DNA of 64,000 bases from Micromonospora lutea (GTDB lineage: Bacteria > Actinomycetota > Actinomycetes > Mycobacteriales > Micromonosporaceae): positions 165,011 through 229,010 of the forward strand of contig NZ_BOPB01000007.1 of NCBI RefSeq assembly GCF_016863535.1. Reading direction: 5' to 3'. Of the stretch, positions 34,949 through 43,605 are shown in pieces. Below the pieces are notes generated by a model. That model was not told where the DNA came from and did no database searches. It worked only from the letters and a program-made list of their open reading frames with translations. Both the position numbers and the translations under genes were made by a program. Each line of letters starts with the position of its first letter. The first letter of the stretch is position 1.

Positions 34949-35226
34949 ACGAAGGTGCCGGTGTGCAGGTCGCCTCTCGGCGAGTGGCGCGACGCGGCTC
35001 CAGCCGAACGGTATTCCGCGAAGGCAATTTAGGTGAGGCCCGGGGACACTGAAACACACCGACACCCGAGTCAACAGGTTACCCGCTCTTCTTCTTCCTA
35101 CCCATGCCGTGACCCACGCCACAACCCACGCCACAACGGCAGGTAGGCGGAACGTGGCCCCCATCTGGCCGGGACCGCAACCGGGGCGCGGCGTATTACA
35201 CCCGGGCCGGCGCGGGCCGTCAGACG

Positions 35227-35264
35227 CCGCTGGCCGGCACCCGGGTTCGGGTGCCGGCCAGCGG
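35227..35264. terminator. Rho-independent-like terminator of the secreted protein gene
   Basis: A perfect 17-bp stem with loop GGTT begins 14 bases after the stop of the minus-strand transglycosylase-like gene. On the plus strand it is followed by TCTTGTTTGT. The placement right after the stop supports termination. Confidence 0.75.
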
Positions 35265-35277
35265 TCTTGTTTGTGGG

Positions 35278-35862
35278 TCAGGCGTTCCAGTGCTCGGCGA
35301 CCAGGTCGGCGGCGAGCTGTTCCCACTGGGCGTAGTGGTCCGGGTACGCCGAGACCTGCACGGTCTGGGCGGCCTTGGTCAGCGGCATGTCCTGCCAACC
35401 GTCAACCTGCTTGAGGCCCTTGAGGAACGCCAGGGTCGAGTACTCGGGGTCGGTGATCTGCTCGACCGTGCCCCAACCACTGGACGGGCGCTGCTGGAAC
35501 AGGCCCTGCGAGTCGTGGTCGTTGCGGTCACCCAGGTGACCCAGGTTCTCCAACTTCGACTCCTGCAGCGCGGTGGCGATGGCGACCACGGCGGCCCGCT
35601 CGTCCATCCCGGCCTTCTTCGTCGCCGCGATGATCGCCTTCGTGTTCGCCACCTGCTCGTCAGTCAACTCGATCGTCGACTGACCCGCCGGGGTGCCGTG
35701 CGGCAGCAGGGTGGCGGTGTCCGGCTTGTCGGCCTGGACGGCGGCGATGGGCGCGGTCGGGGTGGCCGGGGTGGTGGCGTGGTTGAGGGGGCCGGCGGCG
35801 AGGCCGGCGGCGGCGGTGAGTCCGGCGATTCCGATGATGCTCTTGCGCAGCATGGTGTTCAT
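35278..35862 (-). CDS. Secreted transglycosylase-like protein (paralog A)
   Basis: A 194-residue protein with a signal peptide (MLRKSIIGIAGLTAAAGLAAGP). The C-terminal 120 residues form a compact domain with AIATALQESKLENLGHLG, NDHDSQGLFQQRPSSGWG and the tail TVQVSAYPDHYAQWE. The glutamate in LQESKL sits where lysozyme-like transglycosylases have their catalytic Glu, so peptidoglycan cleavage is plausible. The ATG is preceded by GGAG. The closely similar protein at 41509-42207 is a paralog. Confidence 0.8.
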   Translation of the reverse strand: MNTMLRKSIIGIAGLTAAAGLAAGPLNHATTPATPTAPIAAVQADKPDTATLLPHGTPAGQSTIELTDEQVANTKAIIAATKKAGMDERAAVVAIATALQESKLENLGHLGDRNDHDSQGLFQQRPSSGWGTVEQITDPEYSTLAFLKGLKQVDGWQDMPLTKAAQTVQVSAYPDHYAQWEQLAADLVAEHWNA

Positions 35863-36322
35863 GGGGGAACTCCTTCGCGTTCGGGGGTGAGACGTCGCCT
35901 TGTGCGGGGGTGACGGGCGACGTCGCAAGACGGCGGAGAAGAGTGGTGTGATCCGGCCGGAGGGGGGTGGGCCGGGAGGGCGCGTGGGGCGGGGCCACTT
36001 CACGTGCCGGGACCATGTGTAACGACTGACCGGGGCGGGTCATTCCCGGATCCCGTCGCCCGCGGCGTCGGTGTGCTCCTTGGTCAGCCACCCGTTACAA
36101 CACCGACCCCCGGCCGATGATTCCACCCGGCCACCCGCCACCGGGTCCGGAAAACCGGACACCCGGCACATCCGGACCGTCTCCGCCCACGACGAGGGTG
36201 TGGCCCGCCGTGCCCCGCGCAGGGATCAAGCCTGACCGCCCGGAACCGGGCACGGCGGGCCACACCCCACCAGCGTCAGATCATCGGCACGAGCCGACCC
36301 GATCTGGGGTTACCCTGACAGC
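35863..36322. other. 460-base intergenic region before the nucleotidyltransferase pair
   Basis: The gap separates the secreted-protein gene (minus) from a plus-strand operon and must hold both promoters. It contains several GC-rich inverted segments. Leaders of cell-wall hydrolases often carry c-di-AMP riboswitches, so I looked for that conserved core and did not find it. A plus-strand frame at 36117-36452 is Pro/Arg-rich and not convincing. Confidence 0.4.
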
Positions 36323-36661
36323 ATGCAGGCCGTCTCCCCCACCGCGACCGTGGCGCACCTGGCGCGACCCGGCCGTCCCGCCGTGGTGGCCCGGACACTC
36401 GCCGAACTGCGTGGGCCCACCCGAGGGGTGGTGGAGCTGCCGGTGCGGCTGATGTGGTGCGCCGACCGCGCGTTCGACCTCGCCGACCCCGACCAGTTGC
36501 TCTGGCTGTACGAGAACGTGCTGCGCGAGACCGCGCACGTCGACGACCTGCGCCGGCTGGTCAACGGGCGGACACTGCGCCGGGTGTGGAAACTTCTCAA
36601 CCTGCCCCGAGGCGTACGGCAGGCGTGGGAAAGCCGACACCAGGGCCTCCGGTCGGCGTGA
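36323..36661 (+). CDS. Hypothetical protein, probable partner of nucleotidyltransferase
   Basis: A 112-residue protein with RPAVVARTLAELRGPTRGVVELPVRLMW, then DPDQLLWLYENVLRETAHVDD. It is soluble and mixed alpha/beta. The stop overlaps the GTG of the nucleotidyltransferase gene by 4 bases, so the two are co-translated. Order and coupling resemble antitoxin-toxin modules of the AbiEi/AbiEii kind, but I see no clear winged-helix motif, so the antitoxin role is inferred only from context. Confidence 0.75.
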   Translation: MQAVSPTATVAHLARPGRPAVVARTLAELRGPTRGVVELPVRLMWCADRAFDLADPDQLLWLYENVLRETAHVDDLRRLVNGRTLRRVWKLLNLPRGVRQAWESRHQGLRSA

Positions 36662-37329
36662 CCGGGGCATCCCCCACCGCGCACCCACACGAGTTCTACC
36701 GCGAGGTCGCCCGGATCGCGTTGACCGTCGCCGGGCCGTACCGCTTCGTCCTCGGCGGCGGGGTGGCCTGGGCCGCGCACGGACTGGTCACCCGCCCCAC
36801 CGAGGACGTCGACCTCTTCGCCGATGTGGAGGGCGCCGCCGCCGCGGCAGCCGCGGACGTGCGGGCCGCACTGGAGATCGCCGGGTTCGAGGTGGCCGAC
36901 GCCGACCCGGACAGCGAACTCGGTGACCTCTTCGACGGCTTCGACCGGGATCTGCGGGACTTCGTGGTCACCCGGGACAACCGGCAGATCCGCCTCAGCC
37001 TGGCCCGCCTCGACCGGCACCGCAGCCCGGTGGTGATGGACCTCGGACCGGTCATGGACGTGCGAGACCTCATCGCCAACAAGACCGCCGCCCTGATCAA
37101 CCGACGCGAGGTGCGCGACTACATCGACGTGGCCTCCGCCCTGGAGCACCGGTCCGTGGCGGAACTGCTGGAACTCGCCCGGCAGCTGGATCCCGCGCTC
37201 GACGACGAGGACGTGCGCGCCGCCGGCCGGTACCTCGACCGGATCCCGGACCGCCGGTTCACCCGCTACGGCCTCGGTCCCGCCGACATCGGCCAGGTCC
37301 GGCGGCAGCTGGCCGACTGGCCCCGCTGA
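36658..37329 (+). CDS. AbiEii-like nucleotidyltransferase
   Basis: A 223-residue protein. The N-terminal domain has YRFVLGGGVAWAAHGLVTR followed by TEDVDLFAD, the GG...D-x-D arrangement of DNA polymerase beta-type nucleotidyltransferases. Later comes DVRDLIANKTAALINRREVRDYIDV, typical of AbiEii/MenT-type toxins. Toxins of this family transfer nucleotides to tRNA or other targets. It is the second gene of a coupled pair and ends near a strong terminator. Housekeeping roles for similar proteins cannot be excluded. Confidence 0.82.
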   Translation: MTGASPTAHPHEFYREVARIALTVAGPYRFVLGGGVAWAAHGLVTRPTEDVDLFADVEGAAAAAAADVRAALEIAGFEVADADPDSELGDLFDGFDRDLRDFVVTRDNRQIRLSLARLDRHRSPVVMDLGPVMDVRDLIANKTAALINRREVRDYIDVASALEHRSVAELLELARQLDPALDDEDVRAAGRYLDRIPDRRFTRYGLGPADIGQVRRQLADWPR

Positions 37330-37331
37330 CC

Positions 37332-37366
37332 CGGCCCCGCCGACCCGCACCGGGTCAGCGGGGCCG
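37332..37366. terminator. Bidirectional terminator between convergent genes
   Basis: A 16-bp stem (37332-37347 with 37351-37366, one G-U type mismatch, loop CAC) fills the gap between the ends of the nucleotidyltransferase and short-chain dehydrogenase genes. It starts 3 bases after the plus-strand stop. Confidence 0.75.
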
Positions 37367-37392
37367 CAGCGTCGACGGGGACGGCCCGCCCG

Positions 37393-38295
37393 TCACTTGG
37401 TGAAACGGCCGCCGGTGACGCCCAGGACCTCACCGGTGATGAAGCTCGACTCCTGCGAGGCGAAGAAGACGTACGCGGGCGCCAACTCCGCAGGCTGACC
37501 GGGCCGGCCGACCGGGGTGTCGGTGCCGAACTGTTCGACCTTCTCCTCCGGCATCGTCGCCGGGATCAGCGGAGTCCAGATCGGCCCCGGCGCCACCGCG
37601 TTGACCCGGATCCCCCGATCGACCAGGTCGGCGGCGAGCGCCTTGGTGAAGTTCGCGATCCCCGCCTTGGTGGTGGCGTAGTCGAGCAACTGCGGTGACG
37701 GGTCGAAGGCCTGGATCGAGGAGGTGTTGATGATCGTGGACCCCTCACCCAGATGCGGCAACGCCGCCTTGCACAACCAGAACATCGCGTACAGGTTGGT
37801 CTTGAAAACCCGATCGAACTGCTCTGTGCTGATCCCGGCGATGCCCTTGTCCTGCGCCATCTGGTACGCCGCGTTGTTCACCAGGATGTCGATGCCACCC
37901 AGGTCACTCACCGTTCGTTCGATCAACACCTCGCAGTTGCGCTCGTCGGCGATGTCACCTCGGACCGCGACACCCTTTCGACCGGCCGCCTCGATGAGTC
38001 GTACCGTCTCCCGCGCGTCCGCGTCCTCCTCTTCTCCGAGGTAGGAGATGAGGACGTCGGCGCCCTCCCGGGCGTACGCGATGGCGACCGCCCGGCCGAT
38101 GCCCGAGTCACCTCCGGTGATCAACGCCTTCTTGCCGTCGAGCTTGCCGGTCCCCCGGTACGAATCCTCGCCGTGATCCGGCTTCGGTGACATCTCGCTG
38201 GTCCGGCCCGGTGGGCTCTGCTGCTGGTTCGGCTGCCCCGACTGCTGGCCGTACTGCTCGGTCGGGTCCTGCTGGGTGTGCTGCGTCTCGCTCAC
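37393..38295 (-). CDS. Short-chain dehydrogenase (general-stress type)
   Basis: A 300-residue SDR oxidoreductase. A Gln/Asn-rich N-terminal extension of about 50 residues precedes the Rossmann domain, which has TGGDSGIGRAVA, NNAA, catalytic DYATTKAG (Tyr-x3-Lys) and NAVAPGPIWTP. It resembles the YghA/GSP39-type stress dehydrogenases, which have the same Gln-rich leader. The GTG start follows GAGGAG by 6 bases. The 23-base repeat at 38394-38416 lies about 100 bases upstream. Confidence 0.9.
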   Translation of the reverse strand: MSETQHTQQDPTEQYGQQSGQPNQQQSPPGRTSEMSPKPDHGEDSYRGTGKLDGKKALITGGDSGIGRAVAIAYAREGADVLISYLGEEEDADARETVRLIEAAGRKGVAVRGDIADERNCEVLIERTVSDLGGIDILVNNAAYQMAQDKGIAGISTEQFDRVFKTNLYAMFWLCKAALPHLGEGSTIINTSSIQAFDPSPQLLDYATTKAGIANFTKALAADLVDRGIRVNAVAPGPIWTPLIPATMPEEKVEQFGTDTPVGRPGQPAELAPAYVFFASQESSFITGEVLGVTGGRFTK

Positions 38296-38393
38296 GAACG
38301 TCTCCTCGCCCGGGGTCGCGGGATTGCGGTCCCGCAAGCCCCTACCCGGAGGACGCAGGTGGAAACACTGGCGGTGGGCATGGTGTGCAGGTC

Positions 38394-38416
38394 ACCGCGC
38401 GTAAGGCATCCTAGGA
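38394..38416. repeat. Copy 2 of the 23-base motif
   Basis: It reads ACC, one base, CGCGTAAG, one base, CATCCTAGGA, matching 20382-20404 at 21 of 23 positions. It lies about 100 bases upstream of the stress-type short-chain dehydrogenase, again on the upstream side of a minus-strand gene. GGATCAGG occurs 12 bases further right, as it does 14 bases right of copy 1. Confidence 0.5.
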
Positions 38417-38453
38417 TCCTGGACAACTGGATCAGGTACGGGCGGACCGACGA

Positions 38454-39614
38454 TCAGTCGGACACGCGCACCAGCGACGCCGCCCTCGGGCCGGGCAGCC
38501 GGTCCGCCAGCGCCAGCGCGGCCCGGACCGGCAGCCGCCCGACCACCTCGTCGAAGTCGGCCTGCCCCAGACAGAACCGGGTGAACGCCCGCCAGCCCGG
38601 CGGTGTGGCGAGCAACGCGTGGCAGGCCGCGGGTCGCTGGGAGAAGACGTCGAGCAGCCGCCGCCCCGCCCGCATGGCCGGGGTCAGGCGCTCGGTGACC
38701 GACCGTTCGTAGCGGGCGAGATCCGCAGCAGCCACCGCCGCACCAGCCAGCTCACCGGAGCGCAACGCATAGCTGATCCCCTCCCTGGTCCAGGGCTCCA
38801 GCAGGCCGGCGGCGTCACCGACAACCAGCACCCGACCACGTCGCAGCGGCGAGTCGTCGGCCCGGCAGCGGGTCAGGTGGCCGGAGTCGTGCGTCGGCAC
38901 CACCTGGGCCAGCCCGAGGCGGTCGACGAACCGCCGCAGGTACCGCCGGGTCCGCTCGCCCTCGCCCCGACCGGCGATCACGCCGACGGTGAGTCGGTCA
39001 CCCTTCGGAAAAACCCAGGCGTACGAGCCGGGCAGCGGGCCCCAGTCGAGCAGCGCCCGCCCCCGCCAACGGGCCTGCTCCGGCGGCGGTACCGGCAACT
39101 CCAGTTCCAGCCCCAGGTCCACCTGACGGTGACGCACCCCCACGTGCCGGGCGCTCACCCCCGACGAGCCGTCGGCACCGATGACGGTACGGGCCAGGAG
39201 CACCTCACCGTCGGCCAGTCGCACGCGCACGACGTCAGGGCCCTGCTCCACCGACCGGACGGTCGCTCGCTCGCGGAGCTCAGCCCCGGCGGCCACGGCG
39301 ACAGCCCGAAGCCGGTCGTCGAACTCCCCCCGGCGCACCATGCTCACCAGCGGCCCCGCACCATGGCGGCGAGTGAAGCCGCCCCGCCCGTCGAGGGTGA
39401 AGGTGATCCGGTCCACCAGGTCATGGGCCGGTACCTCGATCCGTCCGGCCAGCGCGGCCAGCGAGGTGCCGATCAGACCGCCACCGCAGGTCTTGTACCG
39501 GGGATGCGCGGCGCGCTCGACGACAAGCGTGCGTACTCCTCGCCGCGCGGCGACGAAAGCGGCGGAGAGCCCGGCGGGACCACCGCCGATCACTATGAGT
39601 TCCCAGACGTTCAC
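38454..39614 (-). CDS. Geranylgeranyl reductase family flavoprotein
   Basis: A 386-residue FAD-dependent oxidoreductase. Motifs: ELIVIGGGPAGLSAAF (FAD), CGGGLIG, VIGADGSSGVSAR and GDAAGLLEPWTREGISYAL. The family saturates isoprenoid side chains, for example of menaquinone or archaeal-type lipids, and some members act on polyketides. The GTG start is set by the FAD-binding strand. With lycopene cyclase 23 kb away, an isoprenoid role is reasonable, but no direct partner is adjacent. Confidence 0.87.
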   Translation of the reverse strand: MNVWELIVIGGGPAGLSAAFVAARRGVRTLVVERAAHPRYKTCGGGLIGTSLAALAGRIEVPAHDLVDRITFTLDGRGGFTRRHGAGPLVSMVRRGEFDDRLRAVAVAAGAELRERATVRSVEQGPDVVRVRLADGEVLLARTVIGADGSSGVSARHVGVRHRQVDLGLELELPVPPPEQARWRGRALLDWGPLPGSYAWVFPKGDRLTVGVIAGRGEGERTRRYLRRFVDRLGLAQVVPTHDSGHLTRCRADDSPLRRGRVLVVGDAAGLLEPWTREGISYALRSGELAGAAVAAADLARYERSVTERLTPAMRAGRRLLDVFSQRPAACHALLATPPGWRAFTRFCLGQADFDEVVGRLPVRAALALADRLPGPRAASLVRVSD

Positions 39615-39741
39615 CGGTGCAGGGTAGATCAGCGGAGACGCGCCACGGGGCAGGCGTGGGGCGGGCATCTTTTCCGGCGCGCCGGGTAACCGCCCGCCGC
39701 AGACCGCCTGCCGCAGGCGGACGAGGCGCGAGGAGGACACC

Positions 39742-39978
39742 ATGCAGCAGGTGCGGCTGTCGGACATCGAGGCTCGGGTGTACGACGCGGTGGCGGCCCT
39801 GGAGGCCCGCGGCCAGGTCCCGTACCCGGACATGATCGCCCAGGAGTGCGGCCTGACCGAGGAGCAACTGCAGACCCCACTGCATCTGCTCACCGAGAAG
39901 AACCTGCTGCACCGGGAGGATTCGCCGATGGCCGGGCTCGACTTCGGCCCCCGCTTCTGTGCGCAGCAGTTGGCATGA
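39742..39978 (+). CDS. Small winged-helix-like protein (78 residues)
   Basis: A 78-residue protein reading like a single winged-helix domain: RLSDIEARVYDAVAALEARG, PYPDMIAQECGLTEEQLQTPLHLLTEKNLLHRED. GAGGAG lies 6 bases before the ATG. It could be a small DNA-binding regulator or an adaptor. It is transcribed towards the MFS transporter 92 bases downstream and may regulate it. It is divergent to the geranylgeranyl-reductase-like gene. Confidence 0.8.
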   Translation: MQQVRLSDIEARVYDAVAALEARGQVPYPDMIAQECGLTEEQLQTPLHLLTEKNLLHREDSPMAGLDFGPRFCAQQLA

Positions 39979-40069
39979 CGGGTCGCCACGCGCACCACCC
40001 GACGGGACCGCGCCGGATCGCCGGTTGAGATCAGCGGGATCAGGCGGTTCGGCGAGGTCCGACGCGGCG

Positions 40070-41500
40070 GTGAACGACCGGCGACGCTGGCAGGCACTCG
40101 GCGTCGGGTTGGTCGCGGCGTTCATGACACTGCTCGACATCAGCATCGTCAACGTCGCCCTGCCCTCATTGGAGCGTGCCCTGCAGGCCGATTCGAGCGA
40201 CCTGCAATGGGTGCTGTCCGGGTACGCCCTGAGCTTCGGACTGGTTCTGGTGCCGGCGGGGCGCTACGGAGACGTGCGGGGGCGACGCGGCGCGTTCGTC
40301 TTCGGCATCGCCCTGTTCACGCTGACCAGCGCGCTGGCCGGGCTGGCCCAGTCCCCCGGCTGGCTGATCGCCGCCCGGCTGCTCCAGGGTGCCGCCGCCG
40401 GTGTGGTCAACCCGCAGGTGACCGGCCTGATCCAGCAGCTGTTCGCCGGGCCCGAACGGGCCCGGCCCTTCGGGTGGCTCGGCGCCACCATCGGCATCTC
40501 CACCGCCATCGGCCCGCTGCTCGGCGGTCTGCTGATCGCCGCCGGTGGCCCGGAACACGGCTGGCGGTGGGTCTTCTTCGTCAACGTGCCGGTAGGGATC
40601 GTCGCGGTGCTGCTCGGCTGGCGGTTGCTGCCCGGTCGGGTCACCCCACGCGGCTCGCAGCGCCGGTTCGACCCGGTCGGGGTGCTGCTGCTCGGCATCG
40701 GCGTGACGCTGGTGCTGCTGCCGCTGGTGCAGCGCGAGCAGTGGCACGGCGCGACGAAGTGGCTGCTGGTGCCCGCCGGCATGGCGACCCTCGCCGGTTT
40801 CGTCGGCTGGGAGCGGCGGTACGCCCGGCACGGTCCGCCGTTGTTCGACGTACGCCTGTTCGGTATCCGGTCGTACGGCCTCGGCTCGACGATCGCGCTG
40901 CTCTACTTCGGCGGGTTCACCGCGATCTTCTTCATCTTCACCCTCTACCTGCAGAACGGGCGTGGCTACAGCGCCCTGGTCGCCGGTGCGGCGATCACCC
41001 CGTTCGCGCTCGGCTCGGCCGTCGCGTCCGCGGTCGGGGGGCGGGTGGTCAACCGGTACGGCCGCCCCCTGGTCGCCACCGGGCTGGTCGTGGTGGTGAG
41101 CGGTCTGGGCCTCGCCGCGCTGGCCATCGAGCTGGTACCACACGCCCCCGTGCCCTGGGTGACCGCGTTGCCGCTGCTGGTCGCCGGCATCGGCAGTGGT
41201 CTGGTGATCGCTCCCAACCAGACGCTGACCCTGTCGGAGGTGCCGGTACCGCAGGCCGGCAGCGGTGCCGGCATGTTGCAGACCGGGCAGCGGATCGGTT
41301 CGGCCGCCGGGATCGCAGTGGTCGGCGCGGTCTTCTTCACCGCGCTGGGCGACGGCGCGGACGCCTGGTCAAGGGCGTTCGAGCGGTCGCTGCTCACCTC
41401 GGCGGCGATCATCACACTGGCCCTGGTGGCGGCCGGCGTCGACATCGTCCGCAACCACCGCGGCCGGCCCCACGAGCGGGGCCGGCCGGTGGATCACTGA
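40070..41500 (+). CDS. MFS drug transporter (DHA2, 14-TM type)
   Basis: A 476-residue transporter with about 14 hydrophobic segments. It has the motifs FMTLLDISIVNVALPSL (first helix), PAGRYGDVRGRRG (motif A loop) and GAAAGVVNPQVTGLIQQ, and GIGSGLVIAPNQTL in the second half. DHA2 members export drugs or toxic metabolites by proton antiport. The GTG start gives NDRRRWQALGVG. It converges on the secreted transglycosylase-like gene with 8 bases between the ends. Confidence 0.92.
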   Translation: MNDRRRWQALGVGLVAAFMTLLDISIVNVALPSLERALQADSSDLQWVLSGYALSFGLVLVPAGRYGDVRGRRGAFVFGIALFTLTSALAGLAQSPGWLIAARLLQGAAAGVVNPQVTGLIQQLFAGPERARPFGWLGATIGISTAIGPLLGGLLIAAGGPEHGWRWVFFVNVPVGIVAVLLGWRLLPGRVTPRGSQRRFDPVGVLLLGIGVTLVLLPLVQREQWHGATKWLLVPAGMATLAGFVGWERRYARHGPPLFDVRLFGIRSYGLGSTIALLYFGGFTAIFFIFTLYLQNGRGYSALVAGAAITPFALGSAVASAVGGRVVNRYGRPLVATGLVVVVSGLGLAALAIELVPHAPVPWVTALPLLVAGIGSGLVIAPNQTLTLSEVPVPQAGSGAGMLQTGQRIGSAAGIAVVGAVFFTALGDGADAWSRAFERSLLTSAAIITLALVAAGVDIVRNHRGRPHERGRPVDH

Positions 41501-41508
41501 CGTCGGTG

Positions 41509-42207
41509 TCACCAGAGCTGCGAGACGATGTCCGCCGCCTGCTCCTCCCACTGCGCGTAGTGGAACGGATAGGCCGACACCTGCACCGTCTGCGCGGCGG
41601 TGGTCAGCGGCAGATCGCGCCAGCCGCCGACGTTCTTCAGCGCCTCGAAGAAGACGGTCGAGGAGTACTCGGGATCGGTGATCTGCTGCACGCTGCCCCA
41701 GCCGGTGGAGGGACGCTGCTGGAACAGGCCCTGCGAGTCGTGGTCGTTCCACGCCCCCAGGTGCCCGAGGTTGTAGAGCTTCGACTCCTGCAACGCGGTG
41801 GCGATGCCGATCACCGCACCCCGCTCACCGACACCGGTGCGCTTGGCCACCTCGATGATGGTCTTGGCGTTGTCGCGCTGGACGTCGTCGAGCGGTACGC
41901 GCGACTGGGCGCCCTGCACGCCGTGCGGGATCAGGTCCTGGCGGGTCGGCTTCCCGGCGTCCGGCTTGTCGGTGCGGCCGGCGGTGGTCAGCCCGGATTC
42001 CACGGTGACACCGGCGGTGGCGCGCCCGGTCGCCCGGTCGATCGCCGCGACCGCGCCGGAGTGCGGGCCGGCGGTGATCGGTGCGGCCACGGCCGTGGGG
42101 CCGAAGGCAAGTCCGGCGAGGGCCGTCACACCCACCACGCTGAGCGCGGTCTTCCGGTTCGGGATCGTCGCGATGGCCGGGAGCCATCGAGTGAAGTCCA
42201 GCTTCAC
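41509..42207 (-). CDS. Secreted transglycosylase-like protein (paralog B)
   Basis: A 232-residue protein with a signal peptide (about residues 1-41, ending PTAVAAP), a low-complexity linker and the same C-terminal domain as paralog A: IATALQESKLYNLGHLG, NDHDSQGLFQQRPSTGWG and QTVQVSAYPFHYAQWE. It is probably a secreted lysozyme-like peptidoglycan hydrolase with the Glu of LQESKL as candidate catalyst. Its linker is about 40 residues longer than in paralog A. Confidence 0.8.
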   Translation of the reverse strand: MKLDFTRWLPAIATIPNRKTALSVVGVTALAGLAFGPTAVAAPITAGPHSGAVAAIDRATGRATAGVTVESGLTTAGRTDKPDAGKPTRQDLIPHGVQGAQSRVPLDDVQRDNAKTIIEVAKRTGVGERGAVIGIATALQESKLYNLGHLGAWNDHDSQGLFQQRPSTGWGSVQQITDPEYSSTVFFEALKNVGGWRDLPLTTAAQTVQVSAYPFHYAQWEEQAADIVSQLW

Positions 42208-42421
42208 GATGGTTGCCCTTTCGATCGGGTACGAGCCGCTCGGGGTTGAGCCGCTCTCGGGGGGACAGGCGCGGGCCGTTTGCCAGCCGGCGCTATGGGG
42301 GACACAACCGGGCTGGCATGTCCGCCATTCCGGAAATGAACCAGCCGCCGTGGGCTGCGACCCAGGTCACGTCGCGGACCGGTGCGCACGGCTCGGCAGG
42401 GCACGAACCCGACGGCGGGTG

Positions 42422-43525
42422 TCAGACCTCGTAGGGGAGGCCGAAGCGCACCAGGACGTGCCAGAGTTGCTTGAGGTGCTGCAACGTGTCCGTGGACGGG
42501 CCCCGATCGGTCCACCGTCCCGGCTCGGTCACCACCGACGCCGCAGCCCGCCCGATCAGCGCGGCGTGCACCGGCTCCCCCGCCCGAGCGAACTCGGTGT
42601 GCACCCGCGCGGCCAGCGTCGGGATCGCCGGGCCACGGAACTCGGCATCCACCCGGTCCACCGGCAGCGCGAAGCCGGCGTGCCAGCGGATCGGGAAGCC
42701 GAACCGGTCGGCGGCGGCGCTCAGACTCGCCGCGGTGCCGGTGCCCCGGAACGAGGGATCGACGACCAGTTCCAGGACGTCCCGACTCAGGCGGATCTCA
42801 CCGTGCACCTGCGCCTCGATGTAGTCGTCGAGGGCGCGGCCGGCCGCCCGAGGTGACGCGACCAGCGTCTCCTGACAGCGCAGCAGCTCACCGGTGAGGG
42901 TCGCCAGATCCACACCGGGACGGCCCAGACACACACCGGTATCGGCGGTCGCGGTGAGCAGGGCGGCCAACACCGGCTCGACCACGTCGACCGTGCCCAC
43001 GTCGCGCGGTCCGAGGTGGCTGTCGCCGAAGCAGAAGGTGGTCCGGGTCAGTACCTCGGGACGCAGCCGCAGGTGGCAGGAGCCGAACCGGGGGCAGGCA
43101 CCGTCGGGATGGTCGAGCAGGTTCAGGCCGCCGTACTTCGGCCGCTCCCCCGGCCCGACGCCCGGTCGCTGGTAGGCGCCGCCGAACAGGCGCTGTTCCC
43201 AGCGGTCCCGGTCACCGCCGGGGTAGGCGGTGAGACCACCATTGGAAATCCGCGTCTCGAACTGGCTGCGGTAGATCCCTTCGGTGGCGAGCGCCTCGGC
43301 GACCGTGCGCCCGTCGGCACGCAGCCGGTCCGGGTGGAAGTTGAGGGTGATCCGTCCCTGTCGGCCGAGCGCCGCGACGAGCCGCTCCGGTTCGAGGCGT
43401 ACGCCGGTGCCGGCCAGCGCACGCCCGATGGTGGCCAGCGCGGCGGGACGTGCGCGCATTGCCACCGTGCGTACGTGGCGCAGTGCCGCCTGTTGGGCGA
43501 CGGTCAGCGTCGGGTCGAGGGACAT
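42422..43525 (-). CDS. DUF3626 domain protein
   Basis: A 367-residue protein recognised as DUF3626 by RITLNFHPDRLRADGRTVAEAL, GIYRSQFETRISNGGLTAYP, GGDRDRWEQRLFGGAYQ and GACPRFGSCHLRLRPEVL. The function of the family is unknown; conserved Cys, His, Asp and Arg residues suggest an enzyme. The ATG start is MSLDPTLT. It stands alone between the secreted protein and the MBL gene. Confidence 0.85.
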   Translation of the reverse strand: MSLDPTLTVAQQAALRHVRTVAMRARPAALATIGRALAGTGVRLEPERLVAALGRQGRITLNFHPDRLRADGRTVAEALATEGIYRSQFETRISNGGLTAYPGGDRDRWEQRLFGGAYQRPGVGPGERPKYGGLNLLDHPDGACPRFGSCHLRLRPEVLTRTTFCFGDSHLGPRDVGTVDVVEPVLAALLTATADTGVCLGRPGVDLATLTGELLRCQETLVASPRAAGRALDDYIEAQVHGEIRLSRDVLELVVDPSFRGTGTAASLSAAADRFGFPIRWHAGFALPVDRVDAEFRGPAIPTLAARVHTEFARAGEPVHAALIGRAAASVVTEPGRWTDRGPSTDTLQHLKQLWHVLVRFGLPYEV

Positions 43526-43605
43526 GCCGGCAAGTCTCGCCAGGGCCGGCCCGCCCTTGCACCCCGGTTTTCGGCGTACCGGACGAGCCGTCCCCGGCAG
43601 CGGCC

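Larger units (their letters stand above)
34843..35277. other. 435-base region upstream of fdhA
   Basis: This gap should hold the promoter of the formate dehydrogenase-selenium operon. On the minus strand TTGACT (35069-35074) is followed 17 bases later by CAGTGT, a weak promoter candidate. TTAGGTGAGG (35029-35038, plus strand) resembles half of an IdeR/DtxR iron box. Two strong hairpins (34919-34948 and 35227-35264) are listed separately. No convincing gene was seen. Confidence 0.4.

Noticed and set aside
31462..35052. Plus-strand open frame of about 1200 codons opposite the formate dehydrogenase genes
   Set aside because: It is Arg/Pro/Val-rich without family motifs and lies antisense to a clear FdhA/FdhB sequence; a GC-rich shadow frame.
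35863..36120. c-di-AMP (ydaO) riboswitch before the secreted transglycosylase-like gene
   Set aside because: The long leader fits the idea, but I did not find the conserved core sequences.
36117..36452. Plus-strand frame before the nucleotidyltransferase pair
   Set aside because: Pro/Arg-rich, no ribosome site, and overlaps a better gene start at 36323.
40207..42249. Plus-strand open frame of about 680 codons across the MFS gene
   Set aside because: It is an alternate frame of the MFS gene and antisense to the secreted protein; no recognisable domain.
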